The notes below the pieces were generated by a model, which ran no database searches, was not told the origin of the DNA, and saw only the letters and a list, made by a program, of their open reading frames with translations. A stretch of 33,713 nt of DNA from Ruminococcus flavefaciens (GTDB lineage Bacteria > Bacillota_A > Clostridia > Oscillospirales > Ruminococcaceae): positions 1 through 33,713 of the forward strand of contig SFFP01000001.1 of NCBI GenBank assembly GCA_004556875.1, given 5' to 3'. Made by a program: the position numbers and the translations under genes. The stretch's first letter is position 1, and every line of letters begins with the position of its first letter. Below, in pieces: positions 8,284-17,672 of the stretch.

Positions 8284-11127
8284 ATGATCCTGAAGAGATC
8301 TGCTGCCGCAGTTATAAGTCTTGCGGCAGCTCTGTCGGCTGTTGACACAGGCGGTCTGAACATGGCTTCAACAGCTTCTGATGTACAGGCGGTCTACTAT
8401 GTAGCGCCCGACGGAAACGACAGCGGCGACGGCTCGGCTGAGTCGCCGTTTGCCACCCTTGAACGTGCAAGGGACGAGGTAAGAAAAATCAACGGAGATA
8501 TGTCGGGAGATATAATCGTGTATCTCCGAGGCGGTGATTACCGCATAACAAAGCCTGTTGAGTTCGACACCCGTGACTCGGGTACAGGAGGATATACCGT
8601 AAGATATGAGGCTTATGAGGACGAGATGCCTGTCATTAACGGCGCTGAAAAGGTCACAGGCTGGACTAAGTTCAACGACAAGCTGTGGTCTGCTCCTCTG
8701 GACAGGGATATCAAGCTGAGAAACCTCTATGTCAATGACCGACGCGCAAATATGGGCAGTGTTCAGGTTCAGGCGAAGGGCGGCTACGGCGATTACAATG
8801 TGACCGCAGGACAGGGTGACTGGGCATGGGATTCGGGAAAAAAGAGTGACGGCATCGTCTACAGCGCAGGGAATATTCCGCGTATAACCTCGAATTTCGA
8901 CGACCTTGAGGCTGTCAACGGCACTACATGGAACGAGAACATAGTCTGCTCACGTGATATAAAGTACGACGGTGAAAACCTTATCTTTCTCATGCAGCAG
9001 CCTTACGGCGCTATTGCTCAGACTCCCGGCTGGGGTGCAGGTTTTTCCACAAGCGGCACTCATACCCTTTACAATGCTTTCTCATTTGTGGACAGTGAGG
9101 GAGAGTTCTTCTTTGACAAGACCGAAAAAGTCCTGTACTATTATCCGCGCAGCGGCGAGGATATGACCTCCGCAGACGTTGAAACTCCCATTGCTGACGG
9201 ACTTATCAGCATTACGGGAAAGTCCGCTGCAGACCGCGCACACGATATCAGCTTCAGCGGCATAACCTTTGCAAATACGGATTATCAGCTCACGAACGTT
9301 GCAGGCTCTCACGGTAAGGCTACCTGTCAGGCGGCTCAGAGCTATACTGCATTTGCGGACTCGAACTGGCATTCCAAAAAGTACGAAATGGCAGACACTC
9401 TGCCTGCGGCTGTTCATATCACAAACAGCGACGGCATAAAGCTCACAGGCAATGTGGTGAAGCACACAGGCGCTGACGGCATTTCTATGGACAACGATGT
9501 TATAAATTCCGAGATAAGCGGCAACTTTGTCACTGATATCACTTCAAGTGGTATCACTGTCGGTCACCCACAGCACATCTACATAGGCGATGCGGCATGG
9601 AACAACCATGAAAAGTTCCCGAAGGAAGTCGAGGGTATATGCAAAAATGACCTCATTACTCAGAATTTGCTCTATGATATCAGCGTCGTTCACGGCTTTG
9701 GTGGCTGTGCGGCTATTACGGCGTATTATGCCGACTCTGTGAAGATACTCAGCAATACTATCGAAAAGACGGCTTACAACGGCATACATCTTGGCTGGGG
9801 CTGGTGCAACTTCAAGGACAGTACTACCTGCCGCGATAACATGATATGCTATAACAGAGTCATCAACTCACTTAACCGTCTTCACGACAGCGGCGGTATC
9901 TACACTATCGGTCAGATGCCCGGAACAGTCATCAACGAGAACTACATTCAGGGCATACCTGCAGGCGGTCCGGGCTGGCCTACATACGGACTCCATAACG
10001 ATGAGGGTACAGCCTATATCGAGGAAATGGACAACATTCTGGAAATAAGTCCGAATGTTACCTACACTATCAACTGCGAGGACTACGGTCAGAAGCATGA
10101 CCTGAAAATAAAGCGCACCTACGCTACTGTAAACAAAATGGGCAAAAATCCTCCCTCAAGCGATATAGATACACCTATAGTCGTGTCGGATAACGTGTGG
10201 CCCTTTGCTCAGTACAAGATATGCCTTAATTCGGGTATTTCCGACGAGCATCGCAGTCTCATGCCGTCATGGCTGAAATCAGCGGCGGACTATGTTTTCC
10301 CTGCAAGCTGTGAAACTACAGGAGGAAGCAAGCTCCCTGTAAGAAAGACGGACGGCAATATCTGGATAGCTCCCGACGGTACGGAAAGCTTCAGGGCGAG
10401 CACGGATATGACGAGAGCAATGGGAAGCACAGGAAGCATAAGGACTCCTGCAAAGGAAGGGGAATACCGTATTTATGTACTTGACCGCGAAGGCAATGTG
10501 CAGAGCAAGTCAAGCCATATCCTGCGCATAAGCGGAAGCAGTGAGGGCGGAGATGTCATCGAAGCCGAAAGCTGTGACTACAAGAGTGGCATTGACGTTG
10601 AAAGCTGTTCTGAGGGAGGAAGCGACGTTGCTTACATCGAAAACGGCGACTACATTGGCTTTAAGGACATCGACCTTACAGGAGCAGGCGCAATTGGCTT
10701 CCGCATAGGCTCAAACGGTGCGGAAGCGGCTCTGGAAGTGCGCCTTGACGCTCCCGAGGGAAAGCTCATAGGCAAAATGGATATCAGGGGCACAGGCGGC
10801 TGGCAGAAATGGGCAACTCAGACCTGCAATATAGAGCCTGTCAGCGGAAAGCATGACCTGTACTTTGTATTCACAGGCGGCGACGGCTACCTCTACAACA
10901 TTAACTGGTGGAAGACCGATGCTCCCGATGAGGAGTATATTCTCGGCGACCTTAATGGTGACGGCTGTGTCGATGTCTTTGACCTTTGCAGTATGCGCAG
11001 AGCTGCTGCGGAGGGCGACGCTGAAAGATTTGATGCGGCTGACATTGACGGTGACGGAGCTATAACAGAAAATGACCTTATACTTCTTAATAAGTTCATC
11101 TCAGGCGAAATAAAAGCATTTGTCTGA
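8284..11127 (+). CDS. Cellulosomal parallel beta-helix enzyme with CBM6 and dockerin
   Basis: A 947-aa secreted protein with AAGGAGGGATTAC ahead of ATG and a signal peptide (about 1-36). Residues 37-690 begin VYYVAPDGNDSGDG and continue as a right-handed parallel beta-helix, with runs such as ITNSDGIKLTGNVVKHTGADGISM and DSVKILSNTIEKTAYNGIHLG. This fold occurs in GH120, GH141 and pectate-lyase-like families; the opening and the HDSGGIYTIGQ segment suggest a glycoside hydrolase (GH141-like) more than a lyase, but I cannot prove it. Residues 757-880 look like CBM6, which often binds xylan or beta-glucan. The C-terminal dockerin (884-945) has two good calcium loops, DLNGDGCVDVFD and DIDGDGAITEND. 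There is no threonine linker, unlike the two other dockerin proteins in the region. Confidence 0.87.
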   Translation: MILKRSAAAVISLAAALSAVDTGGLNMASTASDVQAVYYVAPDGNDSGDGSAESPFATLERARDEVRKINGDMSGDIIVYLRGGDYRITKPVEFDTRDSGTGGYTVRYEAYEDEMPVINGAEKVTGWTKFNDKLWSAPLDRDIKLRNLYVNDRRANMGSVQVQAKGGYGDYNVTAGQGDWAWDSGKKSDGIVYSAGNIPRITSNFDDLEAVNGTTWNENIVCSRDIKYDGENLIFLMQQPYGAIAQTPGWGAGFSTSGTHTLYNAFSFVDSEGEFFFDKTEKVLYYYPRSGEDMTSADVETPIADGLISITGKSAADRAHDISFSGITFANTDYQLTNVAGSHGKATCQAAQSYTAFADSNWHSKKYEMADTLPAAVHITNSDGIKLTGNVVKHTGADGISMDNDVINSEISGNFVTDITSSGITVGHPQHIYIGDAAWNNHEKFPKEVEGICKNDLITQNLLYDISVVHGFGGCAAITAYYADSVKILSNTIEKTAYNGIHLGWGWCNFKDSTTCRDNMICYNRVINSLNRLHDSGGIYTIGQMPGTVINENYIQGIPAGGPGWPTYGLHNDEGTAYIEEMDNILEISPNVTYTINCEDYGQKHDLKIKRTYATVNKMGKNPPSSDIDTPIVVSDNVWPFAQYKICLNSGISDEHRSLMPSWLKSAADYVFPASCETTGGSKLPVRKTDGNIWIAPDGTESFRASTDMTRAMGSTGSIRTPAKEGEYRIYVLDREGNVQSKSSHILRISGSSEGGDVIEAESCDYKSGIDVESCSEGGSDVAYIENGDYIGFKDIDLTGAGAIGFRIGSNGAEAALEVRLDAPEGKLIGKMDIRGTGGWQKWATQTCNIEPVSGKHDLYFVFTGGDGYLYNINWWKTDAPDEEYILGDLNGDGCVDVFDLCSMRRAAAEGDAERFDAADIDGDGAITENDLILLNKFISGEIKAFV

Positions 11128-11144
11128 TAATGGCATATGCAGGG

Positions 11145-11180
11145 CGGAGAAGTGATGCGCACTTCTCCGTTTCTGTTTTT
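11145..11180 (+). terminator. Strong rho-independent terminator
   Basis: CGGAGAAGTG and CACTTCTCCG form a perfect 10-bp stem with a 5-base loop, followed by TTTCTGTTTTTCTT. It closes the beta-helix gene. Confidence 0.92.
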
Positions 11181-11249
11181 CTTCCGATTTGACGTTTTGC
11201 GAAAAAGGTGGTATAATCATCTTTGCAGATAATGCGAAAGGAAGATATT

Positions 11250-11705
11250 ATGGAAAAGGATATAAATATTCGTGAGCTGACATCTGACGACAAGGACGAG
11301 GTTCTTGCGATGATGAGGGAGTTTTACGACTCTCCTGCGGTGATACACAAGTCATCAGACAGCATACTCGAAAAGGATTTTGATGACTGTCTCAGCGATA
11401 TGCCCTATATACGCGGCTTTATGCTGGAATTCAACGGTGAGCCGTCAGGCTATGCAATGACCTCGCTGGGCTATTCTACCGAATACGGCGGAATCTGCGT
11501 GTGGCTGGAGGACCTGTACATAAAACCAGAATACCGCAGATTCGGCATAGGAACTGAGCTTCTCAGGTTCATAGAAAAGGAATTTCCTCAGGCTGTGCGC
11601 TTCAAGCTTGAGATAGAAGAGGAAAACGAAGCGGCTTTTTCATGCTATTTCAGCAAAGGCTACAGACCATCACGCTACGGCATAATGACTAAGGAGACTG
11701 TATGA
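11250..11705 (+). CDS. GNAT family N-acetyltransferase
   Basis: A 151-aa cytoplasmic acetyltransferase. The acetyl-CoA pyrophosphate loop is visible in LYIKPEYRRFGIGTELL (R-x-x-G-x-G/A pattern), followed by the second signature FKLEIEEENEAAFSCYFSKGY. I prefer the ATG at 11250, preceded by GAAAGGAAG, over the in-frame ATG at 11223. The stop codon overlaps the start of the next gene (ATGA at 11702-11705), so the two are translationally coupled. The substrate is unknown; coupling to an anion transporter is suggestive but not diagnostic. Confidence 0.85.
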   Translation: MEKDINIRELTSDDKDEVLAMMREFYDSPAVIHKSSDSILEKDFDDCLSDMPYIRGFMLEFNGEPSGYAMTSLGYSTEYGGICVWLEDLYIKPEYRRFGIGTELLRFIEKEFPQAVRFKLEIEEENEAAFSCYFSKGYRPSRYGIMTKETV

Positions 11706-12808
11706 CAAAGGTACTTAAATTTGTAAAGGCTCAGCCTGTACTTGTCATTTCATTTATCCTCGCTATAGCTACGATGTTCATAATACCGCCTGATAAGGAG
11801 TACGCAGGCTACTGCAACAGGACTGTGCTCATCGAGCTTTTCGCCCTCATGGCGGCAGTTGCAGGACTCAGGAGCATCGGCATTTTTGACACCGTTACAA
11901 GAGTTATCCTCAGCAAAACAGGAACAGTCCGCAGACTCGGTGCGGTTCTTACACTCATATGCTTTTTCAGCGCTATGCTGGTCACAAACGATGTGGCGCT
12001 CATAACATTTGTGCCGCTTACACTGCTTATCTACGGCAATATCAGGGACAGCAAAAGCCTTATCCTTACGGTAGTCCTTGAAACTGCGGCGGCAAATCTC
12101 GGAAGTATGATGGCACCTGTGGGCAATCCGCAGAATTTGTTCCTCTATGATAAATACGGGCTTACGGCAATGACTTTCCTGCGGACTATGCTCCCTGTAG
12201 GTGCTGTGGGACTTGCGGCTGTAATGGGGCTTACCCTGCTTCTGCCTAAGGACAGATGTGAAGCGCCCGAGCGTACAGGCGGCAGTATAAATAAGTTCAA
12301 GGCGGCTGTCTATACAGGACTTTTTGCAGTGTGTATAGCGGCGGTGTTCAGATTTGTGCCCGACTGGGTATGCCTCATAGCGGCGGTTGCGGCGGCAGTT
12401 ATCTGCGATATAAAGCTTCTTGGCAAGGTGGACTATGCACTTCTTGCGACTTTTGTGTGCTTCTTTGTATTTGTGGGAAATATCGCAAGAGTAGATGCTG
12501 TCAGCGATTTCTTCTCGCGCATACTCACAGGCAGAGAGCTTATTTCAGCGGCACTGCTCTCACAGGTCATCAGTAATGTGCCTGCGGCAGTAATGCTGGC
12601 GGAGTTCACAGACAACGGTACACAGCTTCTTCTGGGAGTTGACATAGGCGGCTTCGGAACACTCATCGCATCGCTGGCAAGCCTTATCTCATTCCGGATC
12701 TACCGCAAGGACAAGGGCGCGGAAACAGGACGCTTTTTTGCAGTGTTCTCGGCAATAAACTTCGGACTTCTGATACTTCTGTTAGGAGTTCAGTACCTCA
12801 TAAGCTGA
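11702..12808 (+). CDS. SLC13/ArsB-like anion permease
   Basis: A 368-aa membrane protein with about 10 hydrophobic segments. Signatures of the ion transporter superfamily (SLC13, ArsB, CitM) are present: TNDVALITFVPLT in the first half, APVGNPQNLFLY at the first re-entrant loop and SNVPAAVMLAEF in the second half. These pumps move dicarboxylates, sulfate or arsenite-like anions; the specific ion cannot be assigned. It is shorter than the 420-450 aa usual for ArsB, and there is no ArsR-type regulator or ArsC beside it, so an arsenite role is not supported. It is coupled to the upstream GNAT gene by an ATGA overlap. Confidence 0.85.
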   Translation: MTKVLKFVKAQPVLVISFILAIATMFIIPPDKEYAGYCNRTVLIELFALMAAVAGLRSIGIFDTVTRVILSKTGTVRRLGAVLTLICFFSAMLVTNDVALITFVPLTLLIYGNIRDSKSLILTVVLETAAANLGSMMAPVGNPQNLFLYDKYGLTAMTFLRTMLPVGAVGLAAVMGLTLLLPKDRCEAPERTGGSINKFKAAVYTGLFAVCIAAVFRFVPDWVCLIAAVAAAVICDIKLLGKVDYALLATFVCFFVFVGNIARVDAVSDFFSRILTGRELISAALLSQVISNVPAAVMLAEFTDNGTQLLLGVDIGGFGTLIASLASLISFRIYRKDKGAETGRFFAVFSAINFGLLILLLGVQYLIS

Positions 12809-12814
12809 TATTAT

Positions 12815-12850
12815 CCCCCGAAAAGGTCAGTTGCCTTCGGGGGCATTTTT
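12815..12850 (+). terminator. Rho-independent terminator after the anion permease gene
   Basis: CCCCCGAA (12815-12822) and TTCGGGGG (12836-12843) pair, followed by CATTTTTG. The stem extends by a GG/CC pair with a small bulge. Confidence 0.88.
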
Positions 12851-12971
12851 GTATTCGGAGATATGATACTGCTATGGACAATAGTGTCAGTATAATGTGT
12901 CAGTTACTACACTATTTTATATATAAGCACATTTGTGAGGTAAAAAGTAAGAAAAAAGATACAATAAATCA

Positions 12972-13000
12972 TTGCCAAATCATGAATAAAATAGTATAAT
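12972..13000 (+). promoter_or_regulatory. Sigma-A promoter of the PL11 lyase gene
   Basis: TTGCCA (12972-12977), a 17-base spacer, and a perfect TATAAT (12995-13000), about 48 bases ahead of the start region of the gene at 13055. Confidence 0.8.
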
Positions 13001-13054
13001 ATAATAGAAATGGGACAATGTGTCCAAAAATAAGATCCACAGGGGGAATATTAA

Positions 13055-15805
13055 ATGAACTTTAAATTAAAGAAGCTTGCAGCTGCCGCAGCCTCTCTCG
13101 CAGTAGCAGCAAGTTCAAGCATGGTTTCCGCTGTTTCCCTGACAGCAGATGCAGCTTACGGAAGAGGCGGAAACGGTTCAGCGATCATGGAGTATCTCGA
13201 CCGCGGAGTTTACGCGATAAAGTCGGGCAACGGTATGTTCATAAGCTGGAGATTTAATGCAAATGACGACGATAACGCTGAGTTCCAGCTCTTCCGCGAT
13301 GGTCAGCTCATTTACACGAGCAAGTCGGGCGACCCTACGAATTACTGGGACGCAAGCGGCAGTTCAAGCTCAAAATACCGCGTTGATACTCTCGTCGGCG
13401 GCAAGGTGATAAGCTCTGACGACTGCCGATTTACTTCAGGCTCGAATTACTTCGATATACCTCTCGATGTGCCAAAGGGCGGCACTATAAACGGTGAAGC
13501 TTATACCTATTCGCCTAATGACTGCTGTGTGGGAGATGTTGATGGCGACGGTCAGTATGAGATATTCGTGAAATGGGATCCTTCAAACTCAAAGGATAAC
13601 TCACAGACCCACAATCCCGACAAGGGTATACAGGGCTTTACAGGCAACGTTTATATCGACTGCTACACCCTCACAGGCAAGAAACTCTGGCGCATAGACA
13701 TGGGAAAAAATATCCGTGCAGGTCAGCACTATACACAGATGGCTGTTGCAGACTTTGACTGTGACGGCAAGGCTGAACTCATCACCAAGACCTGCGACGG
13801 TACTGTTGACGGCAAGGGCAAGGTAATAGGCAATGCGAGCGCAAACTATGTAAACAGCGCAGGTACTGTCCTTACAGGTCCTGAGTATATGACTCTATTT
13901 GAGGGCGCAACAGGTGCTGCACTTGATACCATCGAATTCCCTGTGCTCAGAGGCGATGCTACAAGCAATACCGCAAAGTCAACATGGGGCGACAACTACG
14001 GAAACCGCTGCGAGCGCTACAACTGCGCTATCGCTTACCTTGACGGCGTTCACCCGTCGGCTATCTACGGCAGAGGATACTATACAAGACTAACACTTTC
14101 GGCTGTTGATGTAAAGGACGGCAAGCTGGTTAAGAAGTGGGTATTCGACACGGGATTTGACAAGAGCAATCCTGCTTACGGCTGTGGAAACCACAACGTA
14201 ATGGTGGCTGACTTCGATAACGACGGCAGGCAGGAGGTCTGCATGGGCGCTTGCTGTATCGATGACAATGGAAAGCTTCTCTGGTCCACAAAGAAGATGC
14301 ACGGCGATGCTATGCACATCGGCGACCTTGACCCCAACCATGAGGGTCAGGAGGTATTTATCTGCCACGAGGACGGAAATTACGGTATTTCTCTCGTTGA
14401 CGGCAGAAACGGTCAGATAATCTGGCACTACGACGGCGATAAGGATACAGGACGCTGCTGCGCAGACAATATCGTTGCAGGCAACAGCGGTGCAGAATTC
14501 TGGGGTTCAAGACCTGCAAATGCTGTATTCGATGTGAACGGAAAGCAGATAGGCAACAAGTGGCCTTCCACAAACTTCCTTATCTACTGGGACGGCGACC
14601 TTGAGCGCGAATTGCTTGACGATGTCACCATTACAGACGGTGCGGCAATAAACAACTATCCTGCAATATTTACAGCAACAGACTGCGCTTCCAACAACAG
14701 CACAAAGGCAGTTCCATGCCTTACTGCTGACCTCTTCGGTGACTGGCGCGAGGAGCTTATCCTCAGAACTACCGACAATACAAAGCTCCGCGTATGGTGC
14801 ACCAATACTGAGACAAAATACCGCATGACAACTCTCATGCACGATATGCAGTATCGTATGCAGGCAGGCTGTGAGCAGTCCTCATACAATCAGCCGCCTC
14901 ATCCAAGCTTCTACCTCGGCACAGAAGCTCCGCTTCCGGATAGACCGAACGTAAAGCTGAATAATACTCCTCCTGAGCCGATAAATGGCAAGCTTGTAAG
15001 CAATCTTGTTGTAAAGGATTACACAAATTCAGGCTCATGGAAGCTTATGGAGTCTAACGGCAAAAACGGTCCTATCTACGGCGACAGAGACTTTACATAC
15101 ACAGAGCTTGCTTCTGAGCTTGAAAACTGCGAGTACATCATGAGTGCCTGCAATTCAAAGAATACAGACTCTGACCTTGCTGAGTTTACAGCAGCTGCAA
15201 AGGCTGAGGTATACGTTCTCGTTGATACAAGAGAGGAAGAGGCAAACTTAGTTCCGTCATGGCTCTCAGGCTATACAAGAACAGACCTTACAGCAAAGTC
15301 AAGCAACGATGTAAACTTTGTTGCATACAAGAAGGAAGTTGCACAGGGCGAAAAGGTTGTCCTCGGCACAAACGGCATGACAGGAAACGTTATCAACTAC
15401 ACTGTTTTCGTAAAAGAGCCGACAGTAGTTACAACTACTACAACAACTACCACTACAACGACAACTACTACAACTACAACAACTACCACAACCACTACGA
15501 CAACTACTGAGACAACAACACAGCCGCCTGTAACAACTACTGTACAGTCACAGCCCACAGTAACATTATGGGGCGACGCTAACTGCGACGGCGGAGTTGA
15601 TATGTCTGATATCGTGCTAATAATGCAGAGCCTTGCAAACCCGGATAAGTACGGTATAACAGGTTCTGACGAGCATCACCTGACAGAACAGGGTTCGGCA
15701 AATGCAGACGTTGATATCAGCAGCAAGGGCATTACTTCAAATGACGCGCTGAGAATACAGGAGTTCCTGCTCAGCAAGATAACAACACTTGATCCTAACG
15801 CATAA
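13055..15805 (+). CDS. PL11 rhamnogalacturonan lyase with dockerin
   Basis: A 916-aa secreted pectinase. After a signal peptide (about 1-35) the catalytic domain runs from RGGNGSAIMEYLDRGVYAI to near residue 640 and matches polysaccharide lyase family 11 (YesW/YesX type), which cleaves the rhamnose-galacturonate backbone of RG-I by beta-elimination. Calcium-binding, propeller-like loops typical of the family are visible: GDVDGDGQYEIFVKWD, DFDCDGKAELITKT and DFDNDGRQEVCMG. Residues 660-790, including DTREEEANLVPSWLSGYT and a KKEVAQGEKVVLG segment, resemble an accessory module seen in other pectinases. A run of 26 threonines (793-818) leads to a dockerin whose first loop is DANCDGGVDMSD and whose second (DVDISSKGITSND) is irregular. 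Start: AGGGGGAATATTAA then ATG. Confidence 0.93.
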   Translation: MNFKLKKLAAAAASLAVAASSSMVSAVSLTADAAYGRGGNGSAIMEYLDRGVYAIKSGNGMFISWRFNANDDDNAEFQLFRDGQLIYTSKSGDPTNYWDASGSSSSKYRVDTLVGGKVISSDDCRFTSGSNYFDIPLDVPKGGTINGEAYTYSPNDCCVGDVDGDGQYEIFVKWDPSNSKDNSQTHNPDKGIQGFTGNVYIDCYTLTGKKLWRIDMGKNIRAGQHYTQMAVADFDCDGKAELITKTCDGTVDGKGKVIGNASANYVNSAGTVLTGPEYMTLFEGATGAALDTIEFPVLRGDATSNTAKSTWGDNYGNRCERYNCAIAYLDGVHPSAIYGRGYYTRLTLSAVDVKDGKLVKKWVFDTGFDKSNPAYGCGNHNVMVADFDNDGRQEVCMGACCIDDNGKLLWSTKKMHGDAMHIGDLDPNHEGQEVFICHEDGNYGISLVDGRNGQIIWHYDGDKDTGRCCADNIVAGNSGAEFWGSRPANAVFDVNGKQIGNKWPSTNFLIYWDGDLERELLDDVTITDGAAINNYPAIFTATDCASNNSTKAVPCLTADLFGDWREELILRTTDNTKLRVWCTNTETKYRMTTLMHDMQYRMQAGCEQSSYNQPPHPSFYLGTEAPLPDRPNVKLNNTPPEPINGKLVSNLVVKDYTNSGSWKLMESNGKNGPIYGDRDFTYTELASELENCEYIMSACNSKNTDSDLAEFTAAAKAEVYVLVDTREEEANLVPSWLSGYTRTDLTAKSSNDVNFVAYKKEVAQGEKVVLGTNGMTGNVINYTVFVKEPTVVTTTTTTTTTTTTTTTTTTTTTTTTTTETTTQPPVTTTVQSQPTVTLWGDANCDGGVDMSDIVLIMQSLANPDKYGITGSDEHHLTEQGSANADVDISSKGITSNDALRIQEFLLSKITTLDPNA
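15431..15508 (+). repeat. ACN microsatellite encoding 26 consecutive threonines
   Basis: The threonine codons are mixed (ACA, ACT, ACC, ACG) in the linker just before the PL11 dockerin. It parallels the 31-threonine run in the NlpC/P60-dockerin gene. Confidence 0.9.
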
Positions 15806-15810
15806 ATTAC

Positions 15811-15843
15811 AGGACTGCACGGAGTTTCGTGCAGTCCTTTTTG
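15811..15843 (+). terminator. Perfect rho-independent terminator
   Basis: AGGACTGCACG and CGTGCAGTCCT form a perfect 11-bp stem with loop GAGTTT and a TTTTTGC tail. It closes the PL11 gene. Confidence 0.95.
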
Positions 15844-15849
15844 CTGTAC

Positions 15850-15878
15850 TTGACAAATCTGTGGAAAACTGTTATTAT
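15850..15878 (+). promoter_or_regulatory. Sigma-A promoter of the methyltransferase gene
   Basis: TTGACA (15850-15855), 17 bases, TATTAT (15873-15878). A leader of about 160 bases follows, containing a bulged hairpin TGTGAAGC/GCTTCATTCACA (15896-15920). I do not recognise a riboswitch in it. Confidence 0.8.
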
Positions 15879-16045
15879 AAGTTTATTAGTAGGATTGTGA
15901 AGCAACAAGCTTCATTCACAGGGGATAAGCAAACTATAGGTTTGATGTGTTTCAGAACGGCTAAGCACAGCTTTTTTATGACACCTTGATCTTACAAAAA
16001 TGATTGTAATATGTTTTAGCTATGGTTTCAAAAGGAGTTTGCAAT

Positions 16046-16837
16046 ATGGATATTATCGATAAGAATATCGACGGAGGAAAGGCTTTCGATTTTGGAAGGA
16101 CTTCAAAGGAATACGCAAAGTACCGTGATATCTATCCCCATGAGTTTTATGAAAAGCTTGTGGAATGCGGCATAGGCATAAAGGGACAGAAGTGTCTCGA
16201 TCTCGGTACGGGTACAGGTGTTATTCCGCGTAATATGTACAAGTACGGCGCAGAATGGACAGGTACGGATATTGCAGAAAATCAGATAGCACAGGCAAAG
16301 CTCCTTTCGGAAAACTATAATATGGATATTGATTTTCAGGTTGTTCCTGCGGAGAAAATGGATTTTCCCGATGAGAGCTTTGACATCATAACAGCGTGTC
16401 AGTGCTTTTGGTATTTTGACAAGCAGAAGCTTGCTCCCATGCTGGCAAAGCTCCTGAAAAAGGACGGCAGACTTGCTGTGATGCAGATGGCATGGCTTCC
16501 CGAAGAGGACAGGATCGCAGGACTCAGCGAAAAGCTGGTGCTTGAGTATAATCCCGAGTGGAACGGCGCAGGCTGGACACGCGGACCTGTGAGTATTTCC
16601 GATGAAGTGCTTGAGTCATTTGAGATAGAGAAAAGCTTCGGCTTTGATCTCAATGTGAGATTTACACGAGAGAGCTGGAACGGCAGAATGAAGACCTGCC
16701 GCGGTATAGGTGCTTCGCTTTCAGAAGAAGAGATCTATGAATGGGAGCGCGAGCACAGAGCGCTTCTTGCGCTGACAGCTCCTGAGGAATTCGATGTGCT
16801 GCACTATGCAGCTATATCAATACTCAGAAAGAAGTAA
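16046..16837 (+). CDS. Class I SAM-dependent methyltransferase
   Basis: A 263-aa cytoplasmic methyltransferase of the UbiE/Methyltransf_11 type. Motif I is LDLGTGTGVIPRNM (residues 51-64), which binds S-adenosylmethionine. An acidic motif II region (WTGTDIAENQIAQAK) and the post-motif DESFDIITACQCFWYF follow, as in small-molecule methyltransferases. The ATG at 16046 is chosen because AAAAGGAG lies at 16029-16036; the in-frame ATG at 16022 precedes that site. The substrate is unknown. The following lipoprotein gene is same-strand, 91 bases later, and may be cotranscribed. Confidence 0.85.
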   Translation: MDIIDKNIDGGKAFDFGRTSKEYAKYRDIYPHEFYEKLVECGIGIKGQKCLDLGTGTGVIPRNMYKYGAEWTGTDIAENQIAQAKLLSENYNMDIDFQVVPAEKMDFPDESFDIITACQCFWYFDKQKLAPMLAKLLKKDGRLAVMQMAWLPEEDRIAGLSEKLVLEYNPEWNGAGWTRGPVSISDEVLESFEIEKSFGFDLNVRFTRESWNGRMKTCRGIGASLSEEEIYEWEREHRALLALTAPEEFDVLHYAAISILRKK

Positions 16838-16928
16838 AGCTGCTGAGGGGAAAGGCGGATTCTTCTTCCGCATATGCGGTCAATACAGAGAGATACCGTA
16901 TAAATACATGATAAAGGATAAAGGAAGA

Positions 16929-17618
16929 ATGAAAAGATTTATTGCTTGTATCGCAGCTGTACTTACCATCGGAACAGCTTTCGTGGGCTGCGCGGAAAAG
17001 AAAAAGCCGCAGAGTATATCCGAGGCAGAAGAAGACGATGATGACGATGAAGTATTAGATGCTGAGACAGCATCTGTATATGCGGCAAAGGGTAAAGAGA
17101 TCAACGGCAAGGCTTCTGCAGAAGAAGTCATAAACGGCTTTATTGATGCTGTTAAGGCAAAAAAACCAGCAGATATCGTGGATCTGGTCTATATCAGAGA
17201 TGAGCTTCAGTATTTTATGCCTGTTGACGAGGGCGTTTTCGGACTTCTCTACAAGCAGGCGCTTAATTACATTGCTGATAGTGATTATAAGATAGAGTAT
17301 ATCAAGGAAGCAGGAAAATTTACCGCAGAAGAGCTTGAGGACGCAGATGATATTGTAAATACCGACTATGTTTATTCAAATATCTCAGAAGAAGTCACAG
17401 GCGGCGGACGAGAGCTTACCGAAGATGAACGAAAAGAAATAATTTCGCGTATAAAACTATTTGATTTTGACTTCAAGGAAGTTGAAAAGCCTTTAAAAGT
17501 TACAGAAGGACAGCATTACGAAGCAGGCATTGCAAAGGGCGATGACAAGGTGACTATACTTTTTTCGCTGTATAAGGTGAACGACGAAAAGTGGCTCATG
17601 CTCAATGCCGAATGGTAA
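16929..17618 (+). CDS. Putative lipoprotein of unknown function
   Basis: A 229-aa exported protein. Residues 1-21 (MKRFIACIAAVLTIGTAFVGC) form a lipoprotein signal with the lipid-acceptor Cys at 21. An acidic stretch EEDDDDDEVLDAE follows, then an alpha/beta domain of about 170 residues (VINGFIDAVKAKKPADIVDLV near its start) that resembles DUF4878/NTF2-like lipoproteins only loosely. The start at 16929 is the ATG that opens the signal peptide, with AAAGGAAG just upstream; a longer frame back to 16794 overlaps the methyltransferase and lacks sense. No partner in the neighbourhood explains its role. Confidence 0.75.
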   Translation: MKRFIACIAAVLTIGTAFVGCAEKKKPQSISEAEEDDDDDEVLDAETASVYAAKGKEINGKASAEEVINGFIDAVKAKKPADIVDLVYIRDELQYFMPVDEGVFGLLYKQALNYIADSDYKIEYIKEAGKFTAEELEDADDIVNTDYVYSNISEEVTGGGRELTEDERKEIISRIKLFDFDFKEVEKPLKVTEGQHYEAGIAKGDDKVTILFSLYKVNDEKWLMLNAEW

Positions 17619-17636
17619 ATACAAGATGATAAAACA

Positions 17637-17667
17637 AAAAGAGGTTCGTTGTGGACCTCTTTTCTTT
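17637..17667 (+). terminator. Rho-independent terminator after the lipoprotein gene
   Basis: AAAAGAGGT (17637-17645) and ACCTCTTTT (17655-17663) pair around a 9-base loop, with a TTTTCTTTT tail. Confidence 0.85.
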
Positions 17668-17672
17668 TAGTG

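Noticed and set aside
11702..12808. Arsenite efflux pump assignment
   Set aside because: No arsR, arsC or arsA neighbour, and the protein is short; only the broad superfamily is supported.
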